Positions 1 to 12,925 of a DNA stretch of 64,000 bases are shown piece by piece. The position numbers and the translations under genes are program-made. Each line of letters begins with the position of its first letter. The stretch's first letter is position 1. Below the pieces are notes generated by a model. It did no database searches. It was given only the letters and a program-made list of their open reading frames with translations, and had not been told where the DNA came from. Source of the stretch: Sitta carolinensis (taxonomy: Eukaryota; Chordata; Aves; Passeriformes; Sittidae); contig JAVUNC010000019.1 in assembly GCA_032173965.1 (NCBI GenBank), forward strand, positions 9,411,234-9,475,233. Direction: 5' to 3'.

Positions 1-41
1 CTGATTTTCATTCATCTATTCCTCTGTAACACCAGAATAGG

Positions 42-110
42 TATTATATTATTATATATAATATAATATATATACTATTATAATAAAGGTATTATAATAT
101 ATATTTTATT
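42..110. repeat. AT-rich low-complexity tract
   Basis: About 69 bp of almost pure A/T with overlapping TATA, ATAT and TATTATA words. It could extrude as a hairpin. No promoter context is visible around it. Confidence 0.8.
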
Positions 111-962
111 GCTGCCATGCCTGCAGCAAGCACTCCTGCTTTGACATCAGGCTGTGCTGGGTGTGTGCAGTACTGAACGGAGGCTGGTTCAAGCTGTCCA
201 CTCTCTTTTTTTTTGTGGAAAAATTCTTGCTGAAGTGTTTCCTATTTAGGTCTACTTTCCACAGACAAGTTTCAAACACCGCTAAGTGAGGAGCCAGGGT
301 CATCACTCTGAGCCCCCTTCCTGCACATTAGCATATCAGTGTGCAGACACTGAGCACTGCCATCTGGAAGGATTAGACTCTTCTCAAAGCAGACTTGCCT
401 TTAACATGTTTATACGAGATATGCACAACAAGTGGGAATGCAAATCATTGCTTTTAGCTTGCTTCTTTCAGTCTTATCAAGTGCCTAAGAGTTGTCAGTC
501 TCATAACTGAAATATTTTTAGTGTTAGCTATACAAAACATATTTTGTGTTTTGGCTCTCCAGGATTTCATGAAGTACCATCAACTTGATGGGGTATTATT
601 CAGACAGAATGCAGTTGTAATATTTGCTTTTAACTTGCATGCCCACATTTTTTTTTCAAGGAAGAGATAAATAAAATGAGCATAAATCAAGACACAGGGA
701 GACAATATTAATTTATTGGAATTTCAACAAAAGTCTCACCATGGATATGAATTTTGGGAAGAAAAACCCACTTACTATTTTGGAATTTATATTTTAAAGA
801 TCAAAGGATTTCACTAAATAATATTACAACATGACTTGGAAATCATCTTGAAGTTTTATGATACAATACTTCAAAATACTTAAAATGCTTTGTAAAAGAT
901 TAATAATAATGATACAACACTTGTCACAAAAGTTTGAGTGATATTTCTTCCAGCAAAATAAA

Positions 963-1002
963 CTTGGTCAGACGAGTTATTGCTTGGTCAGATGAGTTAT
1001 TG
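963..1002. repeat. 20-bp tandem duplication
   Basis: Two adjacent 20-bp units, 'cttggtcagacgagttattg' and 'cttggtcagatgagttattg', differ at one base (C/T). The single difference suggests a fairly recent slippage duplication followed by one CpG-type transition (CG to TG). Confidence 0.95.
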
Positions 1003-1720
1003 TTTTAACAGCACACAAATCTCAGAAGATTTTAGCTACTCTGGTTTCACTGTCAGCCTTGCTCAGCTCCAATACTTACCCTGGCTAAGTACCCATAAAA
1101 TGGATCTTTTTTACAGGCTGATTTAACATGCAAGGATTATGACAGTTTTCTACACATGGTGTCTCTAATAGAACTTTAAAACATTTTCACACCTGTTATT
1201 TTAAATCAAAAGGTCACACATTTCTCTCCATTTTGGGGGGCATGAGATTATAATAGAAAATAATTTTGGCAGAGGTTGTTAGTGATTTCAGACGACTTTT
1301 TACAGCCTTTATTAGAAACCATTTGACAGCTCTTAACCCAAGCAGTTCATCTGCTGGTGGCTCTCAGATATGCATGAGCAGGTTTCTCTTCAGAAAACAC
1401 ACTCGAATTCAAATCCCTGGTTTAGGTTGTGACACATAAGAGTTGTTGCACATGCCTGGGGGTTTCCTGATTTCTGTTGCCTATTTCATGCCAAAAGAGT
1501 GTTAGAGATGCCCATCTCCAAACTCAGTTATTTCCTGAGAGCTTTAAGGTTGGAGTTTTTTTGCTTTGTTACATCGGTTTGGGGGTTTTTTTGCTAAATA
1601 AGGACAGATGATTTTAGGACATTTGGTTTTGTCTGTGCAATCCTCTAACAGCTCTACCACCTGAGCATTGAAAAGTGCAGTTTGGTCTCTCTTTCTCTAT
1701 CTCACTCTGTCAAACCCATT

Positions 1721-1746
1721 CACACATGCGCGCACACACACACACT
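1721..1746. repeat. Short imperfect CA/CG dinucleotide repeat
   Basis: A (CA)n tract interrupted by 'tgcgcg'. Alternating purine-pyrimidine with a CG core could adopt Z-DNA. It is too short to be very polymorphic. Confidence 0.8.
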
Positions 1747-3633
1747 CTTTAAACTATTTTATTAAAGATTATAAGCACTTGCATTGACAGCTTTGGCAAA
1801 GTGCCTGGCTGGCAATCAGTCTGATAAGCAATGACTTGTGATTGCTGTAATGGCAGTGGCATGTGAAGGTAGTGACAGCTCTGGAGTATAAAGTGTTGAT
1901 TGAAAATATGCATTTAAAAGATGCAAATTTCCAAAACAAGTGACAGTTGCTGCCTTGGAAGTAATTGATACAGCCCTGCTTACTATTAAAGCTGGTTAAA
2001 CAGCAGGATTGCCAGTTCATTGGGAAATTATTTTTTTCTAAGCTCCCCAGTAAATGACCCCTTCTTTCAGTCAGTGACAAGCAGTGTTTGTCTATTTTAT
2101 TGTTAGCAGCAACAGCGGAGTGCATTTAAAAATTTACTGAAGCTTATCAGGGACAGACAGGGTGGTTTGAGAGACACAGCCTCCTTTGGAGCCCAGCTGC
2201 CTGAGCCCTCCCCTGAAAACTGTGCTTCTTGTTAGTGCCCAGCAGGATGATGGCCACAAACCTGTTTCATGCTCCTCACTTAAATCTCTTCTGCCCTATG
2301 TCTCTTCCTGGCTCTCCTTGCCCTTTGCATTTGTCCATCAGTGTTGCTCAAAGTAAGAATTACAGGTTATTGGAGCTACACACTCCTACAAGCATCTCTT
2401 GAATATTTTGTGTCTCTCTCCACTACCACAGCTTAAAACTCCTTCAGGTGCCCGGTGAACTAAACATGTCTCCCTCCACAATTCTGGTCCATGTAGTTAG
2501 CCAAGGTACCGAATTTCTCAGGTGTCACATTGACTGGCTTGTTTCTTTGCTCCAGGTCATCTTTTCCATCAGAGGGTCAGTCGTGTGCAGGCTCTGGAGA
2601 CAGAACTGCCACTTCTGAGACTCTTGTGACATCAGAAATCTTTCTGGATTGCACCCTATACAAGTATCAGAGATTTTCACTTTCTGCCCTCCCTAGAAAT
2701 GGAGTTTGTTCCTCTTTACTCAAGTGTCTGTCTTGCCAATGTTTTCTCGCGTGAATTTTGAGAACAAGTGCTGACAATCATTGCTGACCATTGTATGATG
2801 TATGAAATCAATTCTGGAACTGGAGATACCTGAAAGAGCACTTTTCAACACAACCAGAAGGTTATCAAAGCATCTGCTACACCCTATACATAAGCTATGC
2901 TTTCCTATATTTTACTGTGCAATTACAGACACAAAGTGCTGGTTTTTGTAAGGGCAGTTCCTCCCACCTGTCTTCTCACTTAAAACCCTTCAAGTTCTGA
3001 TGATATTATGATTTCTTAGCCCCAGCAGGTTGCAGAGCCTCTCATCCCTCGGAGGTAGCTGTCAGTGCTGGAATCAGCACGGGTGTAGCAGCAGAAATGG
3101 AAGTCACAAGAAGCCCTTTCTCTCCAATAAAACCCCCAATCAATGTGTCACTGACAAACTGTAGCTGGTTTCTCATGGCCTGGGGAAGGCAGTGTCATAA
3201 CCATCGACAGTGTGGTGTTGAACAAGAGTGGCTCCTCCTGCAAATGCCAATCAATCACTTTCCCTGATTTATTTCAGGGTCCTTCAGCCTTGGCAGCATT
3301 GCTGGCACACAGGGAGCACAAATGTTTGGAGATGATTTAGTGTGATAAAGAGAAATTGTTGGTGCAATTGATAGAGGAAGCATTCCCAGGCACTTTCTGC
3401 AGCCACAACAGAGTGAGAAACTGCACAGGTGGAAATGTTCCCTTCTGTCCTGCACAGGAGTTAAAGTAGAATGAAATACTGAAACTGAATGCACGTATGA
3501 GGTGTCTGCCAATTTACCTTAAGAAAAGGAAGTAAAGCTGTCTATAATATTTCACCATTGAGACCACAATATCAAGAAACATCAAAGTTACATTCCTGGT
3601 ATTCCACAGCCAGTTATTCTGTATTATATATAT

Positions 3634-3647
3634 GATAGATAGATAAA

Positions 3648-3718
<71 letters not shown>
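3634..3718. repeat. GATA tetranucleotide microsatellite
   Basis: A GATA array has an interruption 'aaata' at about 3646-3650, then 17 uninterrupted GATA units at 3651-3718. Long pure GATA arrays are unstable and highly variable between individuals. A 93-codon minus-strand open frame with a repeating Tyr-Leu-Ser-Ile block is just the translation of this array. Confidence 0.97.
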
Positions 3719-3852
3719 TAGTGTTTATATCTATATATCCATATAATATGTATATAAATTATTATATTATATATATTGTATATGTAATATAACATATTAT
3801 TCTGTATTATATGTAATATATATAGATACCTGTTAAATATATATATTATACT
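3719..3852. repeat. AT-rich low-complexity tract after the GATA array
   Basis: About 130 bp of TATA/ATAT words with few G or C. It contains the second copy of a 15-bp word (TTATTCTGTATTATA, 3797-3811) whose first copy lies just before the GATA array (3614-3628). Confidence 0.85.
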
Positions 3853-6800
3853 ATGTTCTCATTTTAGTAATTACTGATTATATTAATGTTCCAGTGGTTC
3901 TCCCACTATGGTCCAGGCTGATTTCCTGGATTAAACCATGACAAGATTCTTTTAGCTATGAAAGAGTTAAGCAGTGCCAGACAGCATATCTATTTATATA
4001 TTAGGATTTAAGTTTGCTGATAGAATAAACTATAAAGAGGACAAAATTAAATAACATGCTCTGAGTGTATTTAGGTGTTTCACAGTTGAGTTGAGCATGT
4101 ATAATGCACACAGAATATGATCCCTGCGTAGTGTACATATATTAAGATAGGTTAGCCTCATTTATCTTAGATTATTACTACCATCACATATTCTTTTTAA
4201 AGGATATTCATGTGAATGCAAGTGAATGCAATAACCTTTTAATATAGGTCAAAAATATCGACTTCAAGCAGATACACTTGTATAAACACCCACAGACCAC
4301 CTGTATAGAAGTCTCGCTGGTTCTTTGGGGCATGTAGCAATGCAAGCCTCTTCCTTCATCAGTGAAATGCACTTTGAGTTTGGTCACTAAATGAAGTATC
4401 AGAGACTAAACAATACACAGTGCTTCCCTGTACTGAGGAGGCTTTGAATCACTATATTCAGATGCCAAAAGCAAAGAGTTCGCTTTCAGCCTCAGAAAAG
4501 AATCTCAGGATATGCTGCAGATGTTCTTAGAAAAGATGGGTAACAGTGTGGACTGTGTCTGTCCCTTCCAGGACAAACTCTGCTCTCATTTACATGCACA
4601 TGTTCACTTGCAAAGAAAAACAGGCCAGTGTTTTCACATCTGAACATCAAATTGTTTTCCAATGGACAAAGTGTTCTGCAGTGTCCCTGAAGGCTGCATA
4701 TTGCATGTGATCTGCAAGAAGGTCACCCTGTGAAAATACCTTGTAATTTTTTTTTGTTTGAAAACTACTTATTTACTAAGTAGTTCCAGGATGTAATCAT
4801 ACCTTTATGGTAGTTACCACACAAATAATTCCAGCTGTGTAATCCTGAATCTTAAATTTGCCAGTCTGTTTAAATATAATTGTAAAATGACATATTCTCA
4901 TAGTCTACTCTACCAAATACAAGGTAATGCATTGAAAGCTGCAACACACCCTTGGAAATGAAGCTGTTCTCAAATTGTCTCCTTCAATATGAATGTATAA
5001 ATAATTCCACATCTATAACTTTAGAGGCTGTGCATAACCTGCTCCCTCCATGGAGACGTGGATGAGAAATGGGCTCATACAGACAAACCTTGTGGCAGCT
5101 GTGATTTGCAGCCAAGTTTTCAAGGTGTGTTTTGAACCTTCCCAACAAACCTTGATGGAGATTATTATCCCTGTACAGCTATTCCTGCTAGGACTTCTAT
5201 CCACACACGGATGTGTGGAACGTGCACCTCAAAGGTCTGTGGATATGTCAAAGTCCTAAGAATGTACCTGCTCTTCAAAAAGAATGCATATGAATTCTCA
5301 GATTAATATCTAGTCTTCATTTCTGGTGCTGCTTAAGAAGAAAATCAGAAATGAGATCCACTGTCTTGTTGAACAAATTCAATTGAAAATACCTATACTT
5401 GTTTTATGTGCTTAGCATTATAAACAGTGGGCAACTGTGAAATAAAGCAGTATGCTTATGAATGAGAGAACAAGTGGAAAATTTTCTTGATAAAACACCT
5501 TTCCTCTAAAAATTCATATTTGACTAAATTATATTTGCAGAAATATATTGCTTTTGGTGAAATCCAATAAAATTGTCAAGACTTAATTTTAATCGAGTTG
5601 AAAACACATAATTTTTTCCTCAGAGAGATATCAAACTTCTCAAGTCAGTTAGCATGGATTCCTACATGCACCTGTGCAAGCCTAATGTTTCAAGAGAAGG
5701 AAGTCTTCTCACAATTTGGATTCCTGTTCCAATTTTTCTTTTCACATGGGAGGCATACCCTGCAGCAGTAAGCAGCCTCCATGAGTGTTCTGAAGCACAT
5801 CCCAGAGGATAGGTTTTTCTGGAAGGCTGGCTTAAGCAGGAATACTGTAGAGACTTTATGAATAAAGCTTTGCAAGATATCTCAGTGGCTCAGAAGCCTG
5901 AATGTCATGGTTTACCTCAATCAGTAGTAAATACTTTATTTCCCATTGTTATCAATGAGTGAAGCCTTTCAAATGACAACCCATGAAACACCATGAGCAT
6001 CCCAACATGTCAGAAATAGCTGCCTAAAAACAAAAAGCCAGGTGAAAGGAAGGGGAGGTCCCCAAATATTGCAACAGTTGTTTGTGAGTCAGCTTTGACG
6101 CTTAGTGCAAGTCCAGGTGATACTCAGGTAAAATTAACTTGGCAGACATTATGCTCTCTTACAGTGGTGAACTCCTCAAGGTGATGAATAAAACTTTGCT
6201 AGCTTTTGTGGCAGGATTTCTCACAGACATGATCATTGTTACACTTTTATTGAAGTTCTCCAAGTGTGAAGTTTAAAACCTATGAGAGTATTATTTTTAT
6301 ATGCAAACCCATGCTTTTAAAAAATATTTTTCATATTCTTTTTTGCATATTAAAATTAACTAAAGCATAATTTGTTATATAGTGTGTCCAGGCTGCCTAA
6401 ACTTTGCCAGTGTAGAATTCCAGAAATGTTAGTGGAAACTTTCTATTCTTTTTAAGCAAGTCACAAATTTCCGAAACTCTTCACCCAGAATTGGTTGATG
6501 CAATGTAATGAAGCTATTTCTAGTGGTCTAAATTGATTTGTCTAAATGCTTTTAAGTCTATAGTGTCCATATAGGATAAATAGGAACTGCTCTCAGTTGT
6601 ACAGATATAAAATTATTTGCCTCTTATATAGAGGCAATATCTTTTTTTCCTTTAGCAGCTATTGAGAATTATGCATACATCAGTCAGTCTGTGTCTAGCC
6701 TCTGTTCATCATCATTAAAGTAAATGTTCTACCTTCTATATATTATTGGTAATGGAGACTGTAATACATGCATCAGTATTTAAGAAGTTTCTGCAGTGTT

Positions 6801-7704
6801 GACTTTGTATCTCAATGCATTTTATAAGTGGATTTATGTATAATAAATCTATGAAACAAATGCATGCAGAAACACATTTCTGAATTTATTACTTCATTAA
6901 GTTAAGCTTCAGTAAGGTTTCTGAGGTAAAGTTAATATCAGGGCATGCTGTATTGTACAGGCTTTCTAGATTTTTCTAAGCAATGGAAATAAATCATAGG
7001 AACATTTCTTGCTGCATTGTGAAGGCTTATGGGTAATTACCAGTGTGGCCATTCTCCCAAACCCCAATGTTTTAGGATTACTCTTATATTTCATTTTCAG
7101 CACTAAAAATCTTTCTAGTAGCAATAAAAATGTTGAATTCAAAGAAAAATGTAACAGTCCATAAAATGAAACTGATGGGGCTATTATTTTTTTTTTTTTA
7201 AGCAGTCATATTTACTTATCATTTTGCATCTCTAAATATGTCTTTTTCCTTATTAAACATTATGGAGATGGGCCCAGTCTGAAAGCTCTATAATCTGCAG
7301 GGGCTTTCTCACAGGACAGAAAACTGGGGCCAAAATACAGAGAAAGCCATAAGACCTCATGAGAAACCTAACTTGTACTACAATCCCACAACAACAACAA
7401 CAGCAAAAGACACTGCTGTGTCATTGTTCTGAGTTCTTGATTTTTAAAAACGGATAGTGCCTTGAGGAGAAAACTTTCTCTCTTTGAATTTGCTAACTGT
7501 GATCATCATCAGCAGAAGCTGATGCCCAGGATGCTGTGGCTGTCACTACACACCTGGCCTTGCAGGCAGGGTTAGCAGCACAGACCCAACATTGCTGGTG
7601 CAGCTCAGAGAAGAGGCAAAGCTCCCCAGGAGCTCTACCTCTATAGACATACATCATGCAGAATATTTCCTCATGGCCAGCTAATAGCACTATGCTTCCA
7701 CACT
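3853..7704. other. Unique sequence, no gene seen
   Basis: Stops are dense in all frames; the longest frames are about 60-70 codons. A small 10-bp duplication lies at 4211-4230 and a perfect 8-bp-stem hairpin at 6617-6637 (TTGCCTCT, 5-nt loop, AGAGGCAA). Nothing else is supported. Confidence 0.6.
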
Positions 7705-8262
7705 GAGCAGAATGAAAAGATCACCTGCTTTGACCTGCTGGCAGTGCTCTGTTTAATGTAGGCTGTTAGAGTTCATCCCAAGGGCATCTTTCTGACTTCT
7801 CTCCAACCTGGTGTCCAGCAGGCTCTCTGTGTCATATTTCTTCAAAGCTATTCTCCAACAAGGCTGTCACCAGTATGCCCAGGTACATGGGATTATTCCT
7901 CCACAGCAGCATGATTCTTTTAGTTCCCTCTGTTGAAGTTCTGAACCTTTGTTGAGGCTTCTGATCAGCCCATTTCTCCAGACTGTCCACATCCCTCTGC
8001 ATGGCAGTGAATCCATCTGGTGTAGTGACCATTCCCCTTGGTTTTACACCATCTGCAAACCTGCTGAGAGTGCTCAGCCCAAGGCATTTATGACAATGTT
8101 GAATAGAACTGGCCTTAATGTATTCCCTGGGGTGCACCACCGGTTACTGACCTGCACCTGGATTTCATGCCACTCACCACCATCCTGTGACCCCGACAGT
8201 TTAGCTGATCTTTAGCCCACCCCACTGAGCACTCATGTAGTCTGTATTTCATCAGTGAGTCT
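7705..8262 (-). mobile_element. CR1: CR1 LINE fragment, internal ORF2 region, minus strand
   Basis: This is a decayed copy of a CR1 non-LTR retrotransposon lying on the minus strand. The segment corresponds to the late part of ORF2 (reverse transcriptase C-terminal region). Landmarks on the plus strand, in reverse-complement CR1 order, are 'gacctgctggcagtgctc' near 7731, 'cccatttctccagactgtcc' near 7969, 'ctgcaaacctgctgagagtg' near 8053 and 'ccctggggtgcaccaccggt' near 8126. Stops and frameshifts break the minus-strand reading frame, so it cannot encode a working enzyme. Neither the 3' octamer tail nor the 5' part is present, so this is an internal relic or was later trimmed. Divergence looks moderate to high. 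Open frames of about 100 codons on either strand here are by-products of the repeat. Confidence 0.85.
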
Positions 8263-8703
8263 AGAAGGGCACATTAAATCTGGTTGGATCTCTACATTTT
8301 ACAGGATAGCATATTCTGTGAACTTAATCTTTATTTCATGAGTTAGGAAAGAAAGCAAACACACCAAACAAGGGCTGAATCCTACCTGTAAAGACAACTA
8401 TAATGTGGAATAGCTAGGTCATCTCCTTGTGAATTCTTTCATGTACTTTCTAACTTACAAGTTCTCTAATCCATAACTCATCCTTCCTCCTCCATCACAC
8501 TGTAGGGTGAAGAAGGATCAGCAGGACACTACAGAAATCCACTTGGTGGATTACTGGATTATCCACTGGTGGATAACCTACATGTTTCCCATGTGCCTCA
8601 CAGACCATTAGGCTGTGCTGCAGAGTGGATTTCCTGCCATGTTAGTTAGGAGGATGTTCCCACAGTCTTATTCATGTCGTTCTCTGGAGTTCACAGCTTC
8701 AAT

Positions 8704-8748
8704 GTTTTGTTTTGTTTTGTTTTGTTTTTTTCTTTTTATTTTTTTTTA
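8704..8748. repeat. TTTTG repeat grading into poly-T
   Basis: Four TTTTG units are followed by T-runs interrupted by C and A. On the minus strand this is an A-rich tract. No retroposed sequence is recognised next to it. Confidence 0.9.
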
Positions 8749-11700
8749 TGCCTTCTCCCCTATTGCAGATAAAACAAAGTATTTTTTAAGACTTTTGTTC
8801 ATAGGGTCCTACAACACAGCATGATTCAAGTTTTAAATAATGTGTGCAAACATTCTTGACAGCTACTTGAAGATTTTAGCACACTACTAGATATTATCTG
8901 CGTTTCTAATGCTAGATCTGTTTAAAGAGCAATTAATCAGCTTTTTTCCTGTTTGTATGCTTCTAAACACCCATCATAATATATAGTTGCATTTTGAAGA
9001 TCAAGACGATTACAACTATTCAAGGATACCCTATTTATCTTTCTGTCCTTGGAGACAAAGTTATCAGAAGTTATGGATGTTTGTGAATTATCAAAAGAAA
9101 AATGCCTATAATAAAAGTTACAGAAAAGACATGTAATGAGTAAGGAAAAGTAATTGAAATTCAAAAGAATGAAATTAGATTCCATAATGAAAGATGCTGT
9201 CATATTACATGGCAATACTTTAAGTCACATAATGACAATATATTCTTATTGCAACAGAGCAATCTGAATTGTGAAGAAATGGAAAATATTTAAAGAAAAG
9301 AACTGTGCAAATGTGATGATTCATCATGTTTCTTTTTAGATAAAGACAACTTAGAGCTTTGAGAAGGAACTGATGGTTCTCTGCTTATCTTTCTGTTGGG
9401 TTTTACTGACAGTTACAAATTTGACAACTTTTAAATCCAGCTTTTTTTTAAAAAAAAAATCAGAAGTTTCTTCCCACAAACTGTTTATTAACCCACAAGA
9501 GATTTCTGCAGTAAAAAATATTATTTGCTTGCTTGTTTGTTTTACATCCTACGCTATTACTTGTCTACTTTTAATGGGCTATAACATTAGGAAGATGAAT
9601 TACATGCAGGGTTTGCACAGCATCTCAACAATGTTGCATTTGAGGAGGGTAATGTATATTTAAGCACAGCATTGCATATGAATGTGTCCCACCTATGAAA
9701 CTGTGTAGTCCCTGAAGCCCTCAAAGCCAAAGATAGAAACAGAAAATCAGAACCTTAGTGTTCAATTTGGACCACTCTTTCCGAGGGCAAATTCACTGCC
9801 AATACAAAATCAGTGGTTTTGGTAAATGACATCAAATTTCTGATAATTCAAAATTCTCATGTTTAAAAAGGCTTTTGTTTAAAAACTGTTCAAGGAAACA
9901 TTTTATTAGGGCATGCAAACACCAAAGAGGCTGAGTGTATCTTATCTCTCAGTATCTAAATTCTAACTCCTTGGACCAAACAAAAGTTTCTGGTATTTCG
10001 GAGAGAATTCCATTGATGTACATAACATAATTTAATTTGATACATGTAGAATTATACATTTTTAAAAGCAATATTAACATTCTTCAGAAGAAACTTACGG
10101 TGACAAGTCATCACCACACCTTTGAGCCTAGGTAATGCTGATTATATCAACCCACACACATGCACTTGTTTGCCTGAGGAGAATGGAGCTCTTTTAGCTG
10201 CAAAGCTGCATGTTTAATATCTGCTTTGCCAGCACCACTGAAACTGGGGTACTGAAGCTAATTGAGTTAGAAAAGAGGAAAAGGAGGAAGCTGAGACCTC
10301 ACACCCTCCACAATCCTGATCGAGCTCTAGATGACATTCCAATGTGATTAGGAGGTGAAATGGGGGAAGAAGAATCTGATAAAAAATATAAAACCCCAGG
10401 GACATTTTAGTTAGGGTTTGTTCAGTGCTTTGTGATTTGGGGAGAAAGCAGCTCCTTCAGAATATGGTTGTGTTTGCCTGTATTTCTTTCCCTCTCTATC
10501 CTCTTTTTCAAGGCACTAGAAAAAACAGTTCTAAAGTAGAAAATGAAGGAGCAAGTAGAGGACAAGGATTTAATTCCATCATTATTGTAATTATGTTTCA
10601 AGTCTTCATCACATTAAATGTTCTAAAACATTAATAATACTACACTGCAGTGTTCCTAAGGCCATTGGTTTGCTACAAGCACTGTAGTGGGAAATGTTAC
10701 AGACTCTGACATGTAAGAGGTGGTCTGACTTGAAGATCAACTCCATCCCACAGCCTTAGAAAGCAGGATTTTTATGAATAAACAGACTGTTTTGATGTTT
10801 GGATGTCTCCCTCATCTGCAAAGGAAAACTGCAGTTTGATCCCAGATGTAGCCAGCAATGTTGAAGCTGAGTGCTGAGTTGCTGAGTTCACAGAAACAAT
10901 TTAAAATATTTTTGTTTGCTTAGCAAAACAGTCGGCAAATAAATAAAATGAGCTCTAGCTCTAAATATAAGTGTAAGAGTTCTGTTGCCTGCTGTTTTTT
11001 CTATTCATTTAAGGAACTAGTAGTGAAACTTGTCTCAATTATCAGTTCTCTCACTTACTGTTCTTCCTATTTTAGTGAATGACTATGAAACTAAGATATT
11101 TATTTACTAATTTGATGTTGAAGAAACATCACTATGCTGCAATAATTTGTACTAAGGTGCATATAGCACCAGAACGTGTGCCCCAGTATAAAAGTCAGCT
11201 GATATATAAAGCCAACTTCCTGCACTAATAAAGGAAACACATATTAATGAAAACTCTGGGTGTTTCTTTGCCAAACAGGATCTGATACTGATTTTTTTAC
11301 TGCAGTTTGTTTCTTTAGTTAGTACAGCAGTTTTATTTATTTATTTACAAACACCATAGCTATCAATACCAACAATTTTTCTAAGCATTGATTAAACAAA
11401 CCATGATTACAGACATAGACATTTTTAGCTTTTTATTGTAATCTAATCAGCTGATCTAAACCAGCAGGATAACCTGCAAAAACATCCTTGACTTCATATG
11501 TTACTCCTCAGTGCTATGTGACTGAAGATTTTGCTTTCTATCCCACAGTAAAAGGTCTTAGATTTGCTGAATATAATTTACTAAGGCTAAGATGAAGCGT
11601 CTTTTAAATTTCACCACATGATCTAGAGCTGGTGATGAGAAAGAAATATGGAGGCTCCACAATTCTTAAGAATCTATAAAACACTGTGCTGGCTTTAGCA

Positions 11701-11874
11701 TTTATCAATTTTTAACTACCGCTACAAGGCTTCAAGCCATCAATTATTTCCCAGCTCAGTGAGAAACTCAGAGCTATACCAGATAAACCAGAAATCAATT
11801 TTACTGCCTTGTGGCTGGTTACTAAATATGTTTCTCCATACCACACATAAAAACAAACAAAGCTAGACTTTTTA

Positions 11875-11880
<6 letters not shown>

Positions 11881-11907
<27 letters not shown>
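11881..11907. repeat. Poly-T tract, 27 T
   Basis: An uninterrupted run of 27 T, equivalent to a poly-A tail on the minus strand. The sequence at lower coordinates, which would be the body of a minus-strand retrocopy on the other side, shows no gene I recognise. Confidence 0.95.
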
Positions 11908-12411
11908 ATTACAGACATGGCTGAGTTTTCTTCATACTTCATGTTTCAAATTCAGAAAGGGATATACTTTAACTTTTTTGAAATATAGATACATTGTCCT
12001 TTTATTATTGTTTTCTAAAGAAACAGAGGAACTAACCTATTCTTTTTCATTTTTGAGCAACAAAATGGCAACATATCTGGGAACTATTTTTCATAGTGAA
12101 GGGTCCCTGGCTGTCCTTAATTTCACCCTTCTGGAGTTGTCTGCCATAAAGGAAAGTCTGGATTGTCATAAAGGGTGCAGTATTCTCCTAAGGAACCATG
12201 GGATGTGTGATGGAAATTACCAGCATGTTTATGAAAAGCATAGTGTCCCCAAAAAATGAGCAAAAGCTGTCATGATATCCAAAGAAAATTTCTTATGGAT
12301 GCTTTGAAAGATAGAAAGAGTAACTCTTCATTTAGGGGGAGTCTAGAACACACAAAGGCCCCATTCCTGCCTTAATATGCACTGTAGCTCCATGGAGATC
12401 ACTTTTGCATT

Positions 12412-12450
12412 AAAAAAACAAAACAAAAAAAACCCCAACAAAACCAAACA
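12412..12450. repeat. A-rich tract with C-runs (AAAACCCCAA type)
   Basis: A7-8 runs separated by C and CCCC ('aaaaaaaaccccaacaaaac'). This is one of about ten such tracts in the window, listed together in the findings. Confidence 0.85.
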
Positions 12451-12583
12451 TTTCTACTTTTGAAAGATTTGAAACATAGTCAACTTCTAAGCAGTGTTCT
12501 TTCGATTCTTTTCCTGTTTTGTGAAATGGAAAACACTTGTGTATGTGGCTGTACTCAGGTTCTGGTGGATTTTTTTCAGTCCT

Positions 12584-12765
12584 GCATCACAGAAAAACAT
12601 TGAATATTTGAGGTTGGCAGGAACCTGTGGTCCAAAGCAGTTGTCCAAGATCATGTCAAGACAGGTTTGGAGTATATCCACAAATGGAGACCCCACAATC
12701 TCTCCAGGTAACCTGTGCAGGTGTTTACTGATTCACCTGGGTTCACCCTCTTTGCACACTCTCTT
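12584..12765 (-). mobile_element. CR1: CR1 LINE 3' end, minus strand (first piece)
   Basis: This is the terminal 3' untranslated part of a CR1 element on the minus strand. The plus strand starts with 'catcacagaaaaacattgaa', a decayed octamer tail, and continues 'gaggttggcaggaacctg', 'ccaagatcatgtcaagacag' and 'ggagaccccacaatctctcc', all in the order of the reverse-complement CR1 tail. It is followed about 30 bp later by an ORF2-derived piece of the same orientation. The two may be one insertion with an internal deletion. Confidence 0.8.
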
Positions 12766-12794
12766 GTAGTATTTATGTATGTGAATAAAATTCC

Positions 12795-12925
12795 CACTCA
12801 GGTCTCTATTCCACACTATTTTAGCTTCTTTGTGAGGATCTTATGGGACACAGCATTGAAAGCTTTTCTAAACTCCAGGTAGTTCTCCCTGCCTCGTATA
12901 GTAGGCCAAATATTTTATTGCTGGT
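12795..12925 (-). mobile_element. CR1: CR1 LINE ORF2 fragment, minus strand (second piece)
   Basis: 'tttgtgaggatcttatggga' (about 12829) followed by 'cattgaaagcttttctaaac' and 'tccaggtagttctccc' matches the reverse complement of the CR1 reverse-transcriptase region. In intact copies that region lies several hundred bases upstream of the 3' end. Its position beside the 3' tail piece at 12584-12765 implies loss of the intervening segment, or two independent insertions. It is non-coding now. Confidence 0.65.

Larger units (their letters stand above)
111..3633. other. Unique AT-rich sequence, no gene seen
   Basis: Apart from the short repeats listed, nothing recognisable. Between about 2150 and 2760 the sequence is richer in G and C and holds the open frame 2530-2754 (74 codons), which has no domain. 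No CR1 match was found here. Confidence 0.6.
8263..12583. other. Unique sequence, no gene seen
   Basis: Contains the TTTTG, T8A10 (9442-9459) and poly-T tracts, and a small near-palindrome at 8559-8576 (TTATCCAC, 2-nt loop, GTGGATAA). Open frames of up to 96 codons carry no recognisable domain. Confidence 0.6.

Noticed and set aside
3905..3945. 'attaaaccatgacaagattc' resembles the terminus of an avian retroviral LTR.
   Set aside because: Only about 15 bases resemble it and no LTR body lies on either side.
5903..5920. 'tgtcatggtttacctc' resembles an avian LTR end.
   Set aside because: The match stops after about 12 bases and is not followed by LTR sequence.
6617..6637. Perfect hairpin with 8-bp stem and 5-nt loop, considered as a small RNA or regulatory site.
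   Set aside because: An 8-bp stem is expected several times by chance in 64 kb and no longer precursor-like fold surrounds it.
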